From Roseovarius carneus (lineage in GTDB: Bacteria > Pseudomonadota > Alphaproteobacteria > Rhodobacterales > Rhodobacteraceae): a DNA stretch of 64,000 bases. The translations under genes were made by a program, and so were the position numbers. This document shows, piece by piece, positions 49,601 through 58,599 of this stretch; position 1 is the stretch's first letter; each line of letters starts with the position of its first letter. The notes beneath the pieces are model-generated. The model ran no database searches and was not told where the DNA came from. It was given only the letters and a program-made list of their open reading frames with translations. The stretch covers positions 2,276,374-2,340,373 of the forward strand of contig NZ_JAHSPD010000001.1 of NCBI RefSeq assembly GCF_020141465.1, in the 5' to 3' direction.

Positions 49601-52600
49601 GTGGTGACAACCGTGCGCTCTGGTGACAGCTTTCAGCGGCGTGGTGAGGAGACATATATCCTCGCACCCGAGCAGGGGCGCGCGGGGTATGAGGCGCTCT
49701 TATTCGCGCTGGCGGGGGACGGGCGCTTGCCGGACCGTATCGCCCATTTCTGGCTGGTGACGCAGGGCGAGAGTTTCCGCCCGGGCAGCAGTTTTTTCGA
49801 CCGCAACATCGACCATGGGTTCTTCAGCCTCCTGCATATCGCGCAAGCGATCGGGGCGGTCGAGATGCCGAGCCCATGCCATATCACGGCCTTCGCCACC
49901 GGCGCGGCGGATGCGCGCGGCGGCGGCATGGCGGCACCCGAGAAGGCCACGCTAGAAGGCCCCATTGGGGTGATCCCGCGCGAATTGCCCAGCGTTACGG
50001 CCAATATGGTGGATGTGGAGCTTGCCGCGCCGCCCAAGGGCCGCCATGCACGCACACAGCCTGACCATACAAACCGTCTCCTGGAGGAGCTTCTGGCCGA
50101 GCCGTCCTCTGTGCCCGCCGCGTGGCGCGGTGGCAAGCGGTTCGCAAAGGTGCTGCGCCCAGCCGACTTGCCAGAAGCGGGCGCGCTTTATGCCGAGGGC
50201 GGCACGTATCTCATCACCGGTGGGTTTGGCGGGATCGGGCTCAGCGTGGCGCGCGATCTGGCGGCGCGGGCGGAGGCCAATATCGTGCTGTTGTCGCGCA
50301 GCGCCCTGCCGCCGCGCGAGGCTTGGGGCAGCTATCACGGTGCGGGCCGTACCGCACGTCGCATCGCCGCCGTGCGGGAGATTGAGGCGGCGGGCGGGCG
50401 CGTGCATGTCTGCCGCGCGGATGTGACGGATATCGCCCAGATGCGCGCGGCGCGGGCGGAGATCGAGGCACAGTTCGGCCCGCTCACAGGTGTGTTCCAC
50501 GCGGCGGGTGCAATTGATGACGCGCCAATCCTCGCCAAGGATGCGGGCCATGTGCAGGCCGTTTTCGCGCCCAAGATTGGCGGGCTTCGGGTGCTCGACG
50601 AAGTCTTCCCCGATGGCACGCTTGATCTCATGGTGCTTTTTTCGTCCACCTCCGCCCTGATCCATCCGGCGGGGCAGGTGGATTACGTCGCCGCCAACGC
50701 TTATCTCAGCGCCTTTGCTGCCGCGCGGGTGGGGGCCAAAACCCGCATTGTTGCGGTCAATTGGGGCGTGTGGGCCGATACGGGCATGGCCGCCGATGCG
50801 ATGGCCGCGCGGATGGGCGTCGCGGAGCCGGGCGAGGCGCGCGCGCTTTCGGGTCCGGTTTTCAATGCGCTGTGCGAGGATGCAAGCGGCGTGCGCCGCT
50901 TTGCCGCCGATCTGAGTGCTGAGGATTGGATGCTGGGCGAGCACCGCACCCGCGCGGGACAGATCGTGCTGCCCGGCACGGGGTATATCGAGCTTGCCGC
51001 GCAGGCGATGGCAGCCGAGGGTGGTTTTGCACCGTTTGAGCTGCGCGACCTTTACTTTCTGCGCGCGCTGGAGGTGCCTGAGGGCGGCATGCAGCACACG
51101 CAACTGAGCATTGCGGGCAGCGATGGCGCGCTGTCGATGGTGGTCGCCACGCAGCAGCGCATTGGCGCGCGGACAGGCTTGGTACCCCATGCTCAGGCGC
51201 AGATCGTGCCACTTGGCCTTGCCGCGCCACGTATTGATGTCGGGGCTATCACGGCCCGGTGCGACAGGCAGGCGGCACAGCCTTTCGTCTCGCCACAAGA
51301 GCAGCAGTTGGACTTCGGCCCGCGCTGGCGCGTGGTGGAAGACGCGGCCTTTGGCGCTGGTGAGGGGATCGCGCATCTGGCGCTGCCAGAGGCCGCATCG
51401 GGTGATTTGTCGGATGGGTATCTGGCGCATCCGGCGCTTTTGGACCTTGCCACCGGCTGGGCAATTGCGCTCAGCGCAGACTATGATCCCTCCGAGCTTT
51501 GGGTGCCTGCGGGCTACGGATCGGTGCGTATCTTCGCGCCGCTGCCCGCGCGGATCGTGTCCTGGGTTCGGCTGGCGCGCGGCGGGGACGCCGAGACCGC
51601 AACCTACGATATCGTGCTGGCCACACCCGAAGGCGATGTGGTGTTGAGCGCGGATGGGTTGCAGATGCGCAAGCTGGACGCGGGCCTCAAACCCGCTGCG
51701 CTGAGCGAGCGGGACATGCTGGCCGAACCCGGTGCGGACGTAGCACCCCTCTCGCCCGGTGAGACGCGCCTGATGCGGATGATGGCGCTTGGCATTACGG
51801 CCGAAGAAGGTCCCGAGGCGCTGCGCCGCGCGCTGAGCACGGGCGCGCCGCAGATCGCCATTTCACCCATGAGCCTTACCAACCTGATGGTTGAAACCAC
51901 GCGCGGCGAGGCGGCGCGCCCGGTGGGCCAAAGCTTTGAGCGGCCTGAGCTGGACGGCGATTTCAGAGCACCCGAAGGGGCGTTGCAAATTCAATTGGCC
52001 GAGATGTGGTCGTCCCTTCTGGGGATCGCCAAGGTGGGGGCTGAGGACAGTTTCTTTGATCTCGGCGGGCACAGTCTTCTAGCGGTGCGGCTCTTTGCGC
52101 AAATCAAGCGCGGCTTTGGCGTCGACTTCCCGATCTCGGTACTTTTTGAGGCACCGAGCATTACAGCATTGGCCGCGCTCATCGAGGCGCAGACCGGGCC
52201 GGTTGAGCAGAGCGTTGAGGCCGAAACGCGCGTGGCTGATACGCCGCTGCGCCGCCATCTTGTGCCGCTTCACCCCGATATGTCGGGCGGGCGCACGCCA
52301 CTTTTCATCGTGGCGGGTATGTTCGGCAATGTGCTCAACCTGCGCCATCTGGCACTTGTGGTGGGGCGGGATCGACCTGTCTGGGGCCTTCAGGCGCGCG
52401 GCCTGATTGGTGACGAAGTACCTCACAACACAATCGCAGATGCCGCGCGCGATTATATCGCGGAGATGCGGCAGGTGCAGCCCGAGGGCCCCTATATGCT
52501 GGGCGGTTTTTCTGGTGGCGGGATCACGGCGCTTGAGATGGCGCAGCAGTTGCGCGAGGTTGGCGAGGATGTGTCCATGCTTGCGATGCTCGACACGCCG

Positions 52601-53110
52601 CTGCCCGTACGCCCCAGCCTCAATCGCCGAGACAAGGCGTTGATCAAGCTTGCGGAATTGCGCGCTAAGGGTCCGGGCTATCTGCTGGACTGGGCGCGCG
52701 CGCGGGCCGCTTGGGAGGTCGAGAAACGGCAAGGCGTGGCACCGAGCGAGGAGGGCAGCTTCAACAATGCCGAGATCGAGCAGGCCTTCCGCGCTGCTGT
52801 CGCCGCCTACCATGTAGCGCCTTGGGACGGGCCGTTCACGCTTTTTCGGCCAAAACTTGACCAGCATTGGAAAGTCTCAGCCGGCAATTGGGTGAATGCG
52901 GCACGCGAATATGTCTACCCCGACAATCAATGGGCGCAATACGCGCCCCAAATACAGGTGATCGAGGTGCCGGGCGACCATGACAGCATGGTTCTGATGC
53001 CCAATGTGGGCGTTCTCGCCGGACATCTGAGCGATATCGCCGCCGCCGCCGATCTGGCGCGCAGCCCCCGTCGCGGTTCCGATACCTCCTTAAACAAAGC
53101 AGCGGAGTGA
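46697..53110 (+). CDS. Type I polyketide synthase, KS-AT-KR-DH-ACP-TE
   Basis: A single-module synthase of 2,137 residues. KS, about 31-460, has Cys201 in TACSTS, His337 in ECHGTGT and His375 in NIGHLD. AT, about 550-850, has Ser646 in GHSMG. A structural KR half plus active KR, about 900-1380, has TGGFGGIG, Ser1317 and Tyr1330. A DH-like domain, about 1400-1690, has His1416 and Asp1583. ACP has Ser1793 in LGGHSL. A type I thioesterase, about 1870-2120, has Ser1939 in GGFSGG and His2095. KR before DH is unlike ordinary modules. It probably makes a hydroxy- or enoyl-acyl chain, perhaps iteratively. ATG 46697 is chosen; 46748 is possible. A GT2 gene follows after six bases. Confidence 0.92.
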   Translation: MADSFAPSAKISGGTAAMLRDHCASRRCDIAIVGMAAQVPGAASIAEFWRNLSGGIESISRLSEAELRAAGEDPAKMRLKNYVPAAAVLDGFAEFDAEFFGFGPKDATILDPQHRKFLEVTWQAMEQAGHVPSQFGGRIGVYAGCGMGSYFYFNICSNPDLVEDTGMFLLRHTGNDKDFLSTRVSHVFDLKGPSINMQTACSTSLVAIHYARQALISGECDMALAGGVTIELPQGRGYAFKENEILSPDGHCHAFDHRAEGTVFGSGAGAVALRRLEDAVADGDHIWAVIKGSAINNDGAAKAGYLAPSVDGQAAAVRAALTDANVAPSSVGYIECHGTGTYLGDPIEVAALTEAYGQTPGHVCGIGSVKTNIGHLDTAAGVVGLIKTALSLHHKQIPASLGFEAPNPAIDFEGSPFHVNAALTEWAADGPRRAAVNSLGVGGTNAHVVLEEAPARAASDESDFPFQVLTLSARSKSALEASSAALAAYLRAHPGADMADLAWTLRAGRHGFDKRRVLVAETPVEAAALLEAGDPLRVHTHAVLAAPETVFMFPGGGVQYTGMARDLYETEPVFAEWMDRGFAHLEPQLEYDIRALWLPEPGQEDAAAETLKRPSVQLPLIMITEYALAQLWISWGVMPAALVGHSMGENTAACLAGVMQFEDCIDLVLLRGRLFDTVPAGGMLSVPLPLAELEPLIGNDLDIASVNAPALCAVSGPNAALEGLAARLKARDVETQRVAIDIAAHSRMLDPILDRFRSFVAGLDLKAPQMPVISNRTAKPLTAAQATDPDYWTEQLRQTVRFGDCIDALPDVPRVFLEVGPGKALSALAGMAPGVTPAQVLSSLRHPEQDMADDAFFLQQIGRLWACGVEADWDQIWGGARRVRLDLPTYPFQRSRYFIEPGQAAVEDTLARSDDIADWGTRPVWMPRLAECALDVEADLGPPLTWVIFEDDAGFAAPAIARLREAGHVVTTVRSGDSFQRRGEETYILAPEQGRAGYEALLFALAGDGRLPDRIAHFWLVTQGESFRPGSSFFDRNIDHGFFSLLHIAQAIGAVEMPSPCHITAFATGAADARGGGMAAPEKATLEGPIGVIPRELPSVTANMVDVELAAPPKGRHARTQPDHTNRLLEELLAEPSSVPAAWRGGKRFAKVLRPADLPEAGALYAEGGTYLITGGFGGIGLSVARDLAARAEANIVLLSRSALPPREAWGSYHGAGRTARRIAAVREIEAAGGRVHVCRADVTDIAQMRAARAEIEAQFGPLTGVFHAAGAIDDAPILAKDAGHVQAVFAPKIGGLRVLDEVFPDGTLDLMVLFSSTSALIHPAGQVDYVAANAYLSAFAAARVGAKTRIVAVNWGVWADTGMAADAMAARMGVAEPGEARALSGPVFNALCEDASGVRRFAADLSAEDWMLGEHRTRAGQIVLPGTGYIELAAQAMAAEGGFAPFELRDLYFLRALEVPEGGMQHTQLSIAGSDGALSMVVATQQRIGARTGLVPHAQAQIVPLGLAAPRIDVGAITARCDRQAAQPFVSPQEQQLDFGPRWRVVEDAAFGAGEGIAHLALPEAASGDLSDGYLAHPALLDLATGWAIALSADYDPSELWVPAGYGSVRIFAPLPARIVSWVRLARGGDAETATYDIVLATPEGDVVLSADGLQMRKLDAGLKPAALSERDMLAEPGADVAPLSPGETRLMRMMALGITAEEGPEALRRALSTGAPQIAISPMSLTNLMVETTRGEAARPVGQSFERPELDGDFRAPEGALQIQLAEMWSSLLGIAKVGAEDSFFDLGGHSLLAVRLFAQIKRGFGVDFPISVLFEAPSITALAALIEAQTGPVEQSVEAETRVADTPLRRHLVPLHPDMSGGRTPLFIVAGMFGNVLNLRHLALVVGRDRPVWGLQARGLIGDEVPHNTIADAARDYIAEMRQVQPEGPYMLGGFSGGGITALEMAQQLREVGEDVSMLAMLDTPLPVRPSLNRRDKALIKLAELRAKGPGYLLDWARARAAWEVEKRQGVAPSEEGSFNNAEIEQAFRAAVAAYHVAPWDGPFTLFRPKLDQHWKVSAGNWVNAAREYVYPDNQWAQYAPQIQVIEVPGDHDSMVLMPNVGVLAGHLSDIAAAADLARSPRRGSDTSLNKAAE

Positions 53111-53116
53111 TATGAC

Positions 53117-54127
53117 ATGAGTGCCGATCCGTCCGTTCTCACAGTGATCCTGAATTACCGCACGCCCGAACTGGCCGTGAAGGCCTGTGCCGCCGCCCTG
53201 CGCGAGATGGCGGGGATACGCGGCGAGATTGTCGTCGTGGACAACCAATCGGGCGATGATAGCTGCGCTGTGATCGGCGAGGCTATTGTGGACGGTGGCT
53301 GGGATGCGCAGGGGCGCGTTCGGCTGATCCCATCGGGGCGCAATGGCGGCTTTGGCGCGGGCAATAATTTTGGCATCCGGCAGGGTTTGTCGGACGGCAG
53401 CGCGCCTGATTTCGTCTACATCCTCAACTCGGACGCGTGGCCGGAAAAGGGTGCTATTCGCGCGCTTTTGGAGGTTATGCAGACCGAGCGTAAAGCGGGC
53501 ATTGTCGGCAGCTACATTCGCGGTGTGGATGGCCATGCGCATCAGACGGCGTTTCGCTTTCCCTCCATCGCGGGCGAATTTGAGGGCGCTGTGCGCACCG
53601 GCATCGTCAGCCGCCTCTTGGCAGGGTCTGTTGTGCCGCTGCCCGTGCCGCAGGCCCGCACAACGGTGGGCTGGGTCGCGGGGGCGTCGGCGATGATGCG
53701 GCGGCGGATGCTGGATGAGATCGGCATGTTTGATGAGACGTTTTTTCTCTATTATGAGGAGACGGATCTGTGTCTGCGCGCGACCCGCGCGGGCTGGGAC
53801 GTGGTGTATGAGCCGCTCTCGGAGGTTTTGCATATCGGCTCTGTCTCGACGGGGATGAAGACATGGGCGCGCACGCCGGATTATTGGTTCGCCTCGCGCA
53901 GGCATTATTTCACTAAAAACCATGGGCGTGGCTATGCGGCCTGCGCTACCATCGCACGAGTGGCGGGTGCTGTGCTTTGGCGGCTGCGCTGGCCGTTCAC
54001 GCGCCGCCCCTTGGGAGATCCGCCGCAGTTCCTGCGTGATCTGTTGATGAGCAGCGTGGCAGGCACCCGCTCACGCGCCTCTCGCCCCTCTGAGCCACGC
54101 CACCCAACAGCCGAGGAGGCGCAATGA
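53117..54127 (+). CDS. GT2-family (rhamnosyltransferase-like) glycosyltransferase
   Basis: A 336-residue GT-A enzyme. The core shows VILNYRTPELA, VVVDNQSGDDS, the acidic ILNSDAWP and the acceptor motif FFLYYEETDLCLR, the pattern of WbbL-type rhamnosyltransferases. It is locked between the PKS (six bases) and the NRPS-like gene (ATGA overlap), so its sugar is probably attached to the product of those enzymes or to the same glycan. The donor sugar is not certain. Confidence 0.9.
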   Translation: MSADPSVLTVILNYRTPELAVKACAAALREMAGIRGEIVVVDNQSGDDSCAVIGEAIVDGGWDAQGRVRLIPSGRNGGFGAGNNFGIRQGLSDGSAPDFVYILNSDAWPEKGAIRALLEVMQTERKAGIVGSYIRGVDGHAHQTAFRFPSIAGEFEGAVRTGIVSRLLAGSVVPLPVPQARTTVGWVAGASAMMRRRMLDEIGMFDETFFLYYEETDLCLRATRAGWDVVYEPLSEVLHIGSVSTGMKTWARTPDYWFASRRHYFTKNHGRGYAACATIARVAGAVLWRLRWPFTRRPLGDPPQFLRDLLMSSVAGTRSRASRPSEPRHPTAEEAQ

Positions 54128-57100
54128 GCCAGTTTTCCTGCGTTCTGATCGGTTCCGAGACGCTGACCCTCACCGTGGCGGAAATGCTGGTGGAGGCGGG
54201 TGTTGATCTGCGCGCCGTCTGCACGCGCCATGGCGGCTTGCAGGCTTGGGCGGAGGCGCGCGGGATTGCCGTGGGGGGGGATCTGTGGGTTCTGGACGTT
54301 CCCCATGACTGGCTGATCAGTGCGGCGAACCTGCGCATCCTGCCCGAGGCCGTGATCGCGCGGGCCGCGCGCGGGGCGGTGAATTTTCATGATGGGCCGT
54401 TACCGGACTATGCCGGGGTAAACACGCCGGTCTGGGCGCTTTTGAACGGGGCCGCAGCTTATGGCATTACGTGGCACCACATGGCGGGCGGTGTGGACAA
54501 AGGCCATATCTTGCTCCAGCGCTGGTTTGACATCGCGGTGGGTGAGACGGCGCACAGCCTCAATGCGCGGTGTTACGCGGAGGCCGTGGACAGCTTTGGC
54601 GAGGTGATTACCGAGTTGGCCTCTGATAGGCCCGCCGCGCTGCCGCAGGAGGGGCCGGGGCTCTATCTTGGCCTCGCTGACCTGCCGCCTGCTGCGGGGC
54701 ATTTGGATTTTGGAGGACCGGCGCAGACAGCGCTGCATCTGGTGGAGGCGCTGGATTTCGCAAACCATGCAAACCCTATTTGTGCGGCCAAGCTTGAGCT
54801 GGGCGGTCATGTTCTTGCTGCGGGCTCTGCCGAGATGTTGGGCGGGCGGGGCGCGCCGGGCACGGTTCTTGAGGTGTCAGACGAGGCGCTTGTGGTGATG
54901 GCCGACGGGGGCGCGCTGCGCCTTGGGGACTTGCGCTACATGGATGGACGCCGCGTTGATCCCAGCGCGTTGGTGGCGCAGGGCGATGTGTTGCACCTGC
55001 CCGCTCGGGCCGTCACGGCGGGCGCGCGTCTTGCAAAGCTCGCCCCGGCAGAGGCGCTCTGGCGGCGCAGGCTTGAGGCAGAGCTGCTCGGCGTGCCTTT
55101 GGCCGGGCCACGCAGCGCCGCGCCGGATTGGCAGCGTGTGGAGATCAGCGTGCCGGATGGCACCAGCCTTGAGGATATTGCTGCCCGCTTTTTGGAGTTC
55201 GCGGAACGCTCTGCCGGGGCGCGAGGTGCCGTGGCCCTGCAAACCTCCGAGCTTGCGACCCTACTGGATGGGGCCGAGGGCTATATCACACCTTGGGTGC
55301 CGATGGTTGCAGTGGCGGATATCGCAGTCGCGCAATCGCGTCCGGGATTTGCCGCTGATCTGATGCTGCGCACGCCTGCGCTTGCCGGGCGAGGGCAGCC
55401 TGATCTGGCGCTATCGCTCAGTGGTGCGCCGGTGCCGGGCTGCGCGCTCAGCTTTTTGCCGCACGAGGCCGCGCTGATCTATGATGCGGCGCGTTTGAGC
55501 GCAGATGCGGCCACGCTTCTCACCGCCCGGCTGGAGGAGGCGTTGCGCGGACCGCTCGTGGCGCTGCCCGAGGCTGATCGCGTGGCGATCACCGCATGGA
55601 ACGACACATGCGTTGCCTATGATGCCACCCTCACAATGCCACGGGCGTTTGAGGCGCAGGTGGCGCGCATGCCTGCGGCCACGGCACTCATTTTCGAGGA
55701 TACGGCGCTCAGCTATGGTGATCTGAACGCGCGAGCTAACCATGTGGCGGCCGCCTTGCAAGCGGCAGGCGTGGGGCCGGGCGTCACTGTGGCATTGATG
55801 GCTGCGCGTGGCTTTGATCTGATGATCGGCGCGCTGGGGATTTTGAAAGCGGGCGGGGCTTACGTTCCGCTCGACCCGGAGTATCCGGCTGCGCGTACGG
55901 CTCATTGTATCGCCGACAGCGCCGCCCCGGTGATCCTCACGCAAGAGGCGCTCCGTGGATCGCTGCCCGCCACGCAGGCAACTGTGCTCACGTTTGAGAC
56001 GCTTCAGGGCCACCGCGAGGCCAATCCAGAAACCGGCGCGGGGCCAGATGATCTGGCCTATCTGATCTATACCTCAGGCTCCACCGGCGCGCCCAAGGGC
56101 GTGATGGTAGGGCATCGCAATGTGGCCAATTTCTGCGCTGCGATGGATGCGCATATCACGCGCACCCCCGGCGATACATGGCTTGCGGTGACCTCGCTGG
56201 CTTTTGACATTTCGGTGCTGGAGCTTTTCTACACGCTCACGCGCGGCATGCGCGTGGTGATCTCGGGTGATGGGCCAAGGGCGGCGGTATCGGGCACGTC
56301 CACGCTCGGCTCGGATCGAGGCATGGATTTTGGCCTTTATTATTGGGGCAATGATGATGGGGTGGGCGCGCAGAAATATCACCTCCTGCTGGAGGGCGCG
56401 CGCTTTGCCGAGGCGCATGGCTTCACCTCGCTCTGGACGCCTGAGCGGCATTTTCACGCCTTTGGCGGGCCTTATCCGAACCCGTCCGTGACAGGTGCCG
56501 CCGTGGCGGCGGTTGCCCCCGGTCTCAGCGTGCGGGGCGGTAGCTGCGTGGCCCCTTTGCACCACCCCGCGCGCATCGCGGAGGAATGGGCCGTGATAGA
56601 CAACCTCACCAATGGCGGCGCGGGCATTGCCTTTGCCTCTGGCTGGCAGCCGGATGATTTCATATTGCGGCCTGAGAATACGCCGCCCGAAAACAAGCCG
56701 GCGCTCTATGAGACGCTGAAAACCGTCCGCAAGCTCTGGCGCGGAGAGGAGGTGGCCTTTCCTACGGCCACCGGCGGCACCCATAGCGTGGTCACGCAGC
56801 CGCGTCCGGTGTCCAAGGAACTGCCCGTTTGGGTGACCACGGCAGGCAACCCTGAGACATGGCGCGAGGCGGGCGCGCTGGAGGCGAATGTGCTCACGCA
56901 TCTTCTGGGGCAGAGCATTGAAGAGGTGGGTACAAAGATAGCGCTATATTACGCGGCCCTGCGCGAGGCGGGGCATGATCCGGCGGATTTCAAAGTCACA
57001 ATGATGCTGCACACCTATCTCGCGGAGACCCGCGACAAGGCGCGTGAGGTGGCCCGTGAGCCGATGAAAGACTACCTGCGCTCCGCCGCCGGTCTGATCA

Positions 57101-58599
57101 AGCAATACGCCTGGGCCTTCCCGGCGTTCAAGCGGCCCAAGGGCGTGAGCACCCCTTTTGAGATGGATCTGGGCAGCCTTGAAGCGGACGAGCTTGAGGC
57201 GATCCTCGATTTCGCGTTTGAGCGGTATTTTGAGGATGCAGGTCTCTTTGGCACGGTTGAGGATGCCGCCGCGCGCACAGAGCAGCTCAAGGCGATTGGC
57301 GTGGATGAGATTGCATGCCTGATTGATTATGGCATTGCGCCCGAGGTGGTCATGGAGGGTTTGAAGCCCTTGGCCGAGGTGCTGCGCCGCGCCAATGCGG
57401 GGGCCGCGCTCGACCCGGATGATTTTTCCATCGCGGCTCAGATCATGCGCCACGGCGTGACCCATATGCAATGCACCCCCTCGATGGCGCGGCTTTTGAC
57501 GATGGATAGGGATGCGCGGCGTGCTTTGGCACGGGTGGAGCAGCTCTATGTTGGCGGGGAGGCTCTGCCGCAGGATCTGGCCGTGGAATTGCGTAGCGCG
57601 GGCCCGCGCGACATTCGCAACATGTATGGCCCGACCGAGACGACGATCTGGTCCAGCGTGGACCGGGTAGGCGATGGTCCTGTGAGCATCGGCACGCCGA
57701 TTGCGAATACCACGTTGCATGTGCTGGACGAGGCGGGCCGCGAAGTGCCTGTGGGCGTCCAAGGCGCGCTCTGGATTGGGGGCGCGGGCGTGACGCAGGG
57801 TTATTGGCAGCGCGAGGCGCTGACGGCGGAGCGGTTCCGCAGCTTGGACGGCGTAGGGCAGGGGGTGCTCTACGACACGGGCGATCTGGCGGCGTGGCAG
57901 GCGGATGGGCGCATGGCCTATCTGGGCCGTGCCGATACTCAGGTGAAGATACGCGGGCAACGCATGGAAATGGGCGAGATCGAGGCCTGTCTCAAGGCGC
58001 ATGAGCATGTGACCGAGGCGGTCGTCATGGCCCGGCCCGGCCCCACGGGTGATCCGCGTCTGGTGGGGTATTTCACCGCCTCCGCCGCTCTGGCCGAGCC
58101 GGACCTGCGCGCGCATCTGGCCAAGCATCTGCCCGCTGCGATGATCCCTGCGGTGCTGGTCCCGCTCGACACCTTCCCCCTGACGCCCAACAAGAAGATT
58201 GACCGCAACGCGCTGGCCTCGCCCGAAGCTGTCGCGCCCCCTGTGCCCAAGGCCGAAGCGGAGATGCCTGCATCCGATATGGGGCAGGTGGTTCTGCGCG
58301 TCTGGCAAACGGTTCTGAGCTTGCCGCAGATTGGTGCACGCGACAATTTCTTTGATCTGGGCGGGCATTCGTTATTGGCGGTGCAGGTGCACCGCGATTT
58401 ACGCACAGCACTGCCCGATACGCGGCTGACGATCACGGATATCTTCCGTTTCCCGGTGCTGGCTGATCTGGTGGCGCATATGGAAACTGGTGGGATCAAA
58501 CCAGCTGCCGCCGTAGCCCCAACACCCGACGCGCCAGGTCGCAGCGCCACCATGTCCAAGCGCCGTGCGATGCGCGCCGGGCGGGAGGCGCGGCCATGA
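54124..58599 (+). CDS. NRPS-like protein: formyltransferase, split adenylation domain with monooxygenase, carrier
   Basis: A 1,491-residue fusion. Residues about 1-300 are a formyltransferase (methionyl-tRNA formyltransferase-like) with Asn87, His89 and Asp125 intact. About 335-490 resembles only the end of a condensation domain; no HHxxxDG is present. An adenylation domain begins near 505 (A3 YTSGSTGAPKG at 650). It is interrupted at about 734-1090 by a luciferase-like flavin monooxygenase, then resumes (MYGPTETT, YDTGDL, NKKIDRN). A carrier domain follows with Ser1416 in LGGHSL. This resembles the MupA/Atu3671 type of inserted monooxygenase. It should activate an amino acid, oxidise it on the carrier and perhaps formylate an amine. 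GAGGAGG precedes the start. Confidence 0.9.
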   Translation: MSQFSCVLIGSETLTLTVAEMLVEAGVDLRAVCTRHGGLQAWAEARGIAVGGDLWVLDVPHDWLISAANLRILPEAVIARAARGAVNFHDGPLPDYAGVNTPVWALLNGAAAYGITWHHMAGGVDKGHILLQRWFDIAVGETAHSLNARCYAEAVDSFGEVITELASDRPAALPQEGPGLYLGLADLPPAAGHLDFGGPAQTALHLVEALDFANHANPICAAKLELGGHVLAAGSAEMLGGRGAPGTVLEVSDEALVVMADGGALRLGDLRYMDGRRVDPSALVAQGDVLHLPARAVTAGARLAKLAPAEALWRRRLEAELLGVPLAGPRSAAPDWQRVEISVPDGTSLEDIAARFLEFAERSAGARGAVALQTSELATLLDGAEGYITPWVPMVAVADIAVAQSRPGFAADLMLRTPALAGRGQPDLALSLSGAPVPGCALSFLPHEAALIYDAARLSADAATLLTARLEEALRGPLVALPEADRVAITAWNDTCVAYDATLTMPRAFEAQVARMPAATALIFEDTALSYGDLNARANHVAAALQAAGVGPGVTVALMAARGFDLMIGALGILKAGGAYVPLDPEYPAARTAHCIADSAAPVILTQEALRGSLPATQATVLTFETLQGHREANPETGAGPDDLAYLIYTSGSTGAPKGVMVGHRNVANFCAAMDAHITRTPGDTWLAVTSLAFDISVLELFYTLTRGMRVVISGDGPRAAVSGTSTLGSDRGMDFGLYYWGNDDGVGAQKYHLLLEGARFAEAHGFTSLWTPERHFHAFGGPYPNPSVTGAAVAAVAPGLSVRGGSCVAPLHHPARIAEEWAVIDNLTNGGAGIAFASGWQPDDFILRPENTPPENKPALYETLKTVRKLWRGEEVAFPTATGGTHSVVTQPRPVSKELPVWVTTAGNPETWREAGALEANVLTHLLGQSIEEVGTKIALYYAALREAGHDPADFKVTMMLHTYLAETRDKAREVAREPMKDYLRSAAGLIKQYAWAFPAFKRPKGVSTPFEMDLGSLEADELEAILDFAFERYFEDAGLFGTVEDAAARTEQLKAIGVDEIACLIDYGIAPEVVMEGLKPLAEVLRRANAGAALDPDDFSIAAQIMRHGVTHMQCTPSMARLLTMDRDARRALARVEQLYVGGEALPQDLAVELRSAGPRDIRNMYGPTETTIWSSVDRVGDGPVSIGTPIANTTLHVLDEAGREVPVGVQGALWIGGAGVTQGYWQREALTAERFRSLDGVGQGVLYDTGDLAAWQADGRMAYLGRADTQVKIRGQRMEMGEIEACLKAHEHVTEAVVMARPGPTGDPRLVGYFTASAALAEPDLRAHLAKHLPAAMIPAVLVPLDTFPLTPNKKIDRNALASPEAVAPPVPKAEAEMPASDMGQVVLRVWQTVLSLPQIGARDNFFDLGGHSLLAVQVHRDLRTALPDTRLTITDIFRFPVLADLVAHMETGGIKPAAAVAPTPDAPGRSATMSKRRAMRAGREARP

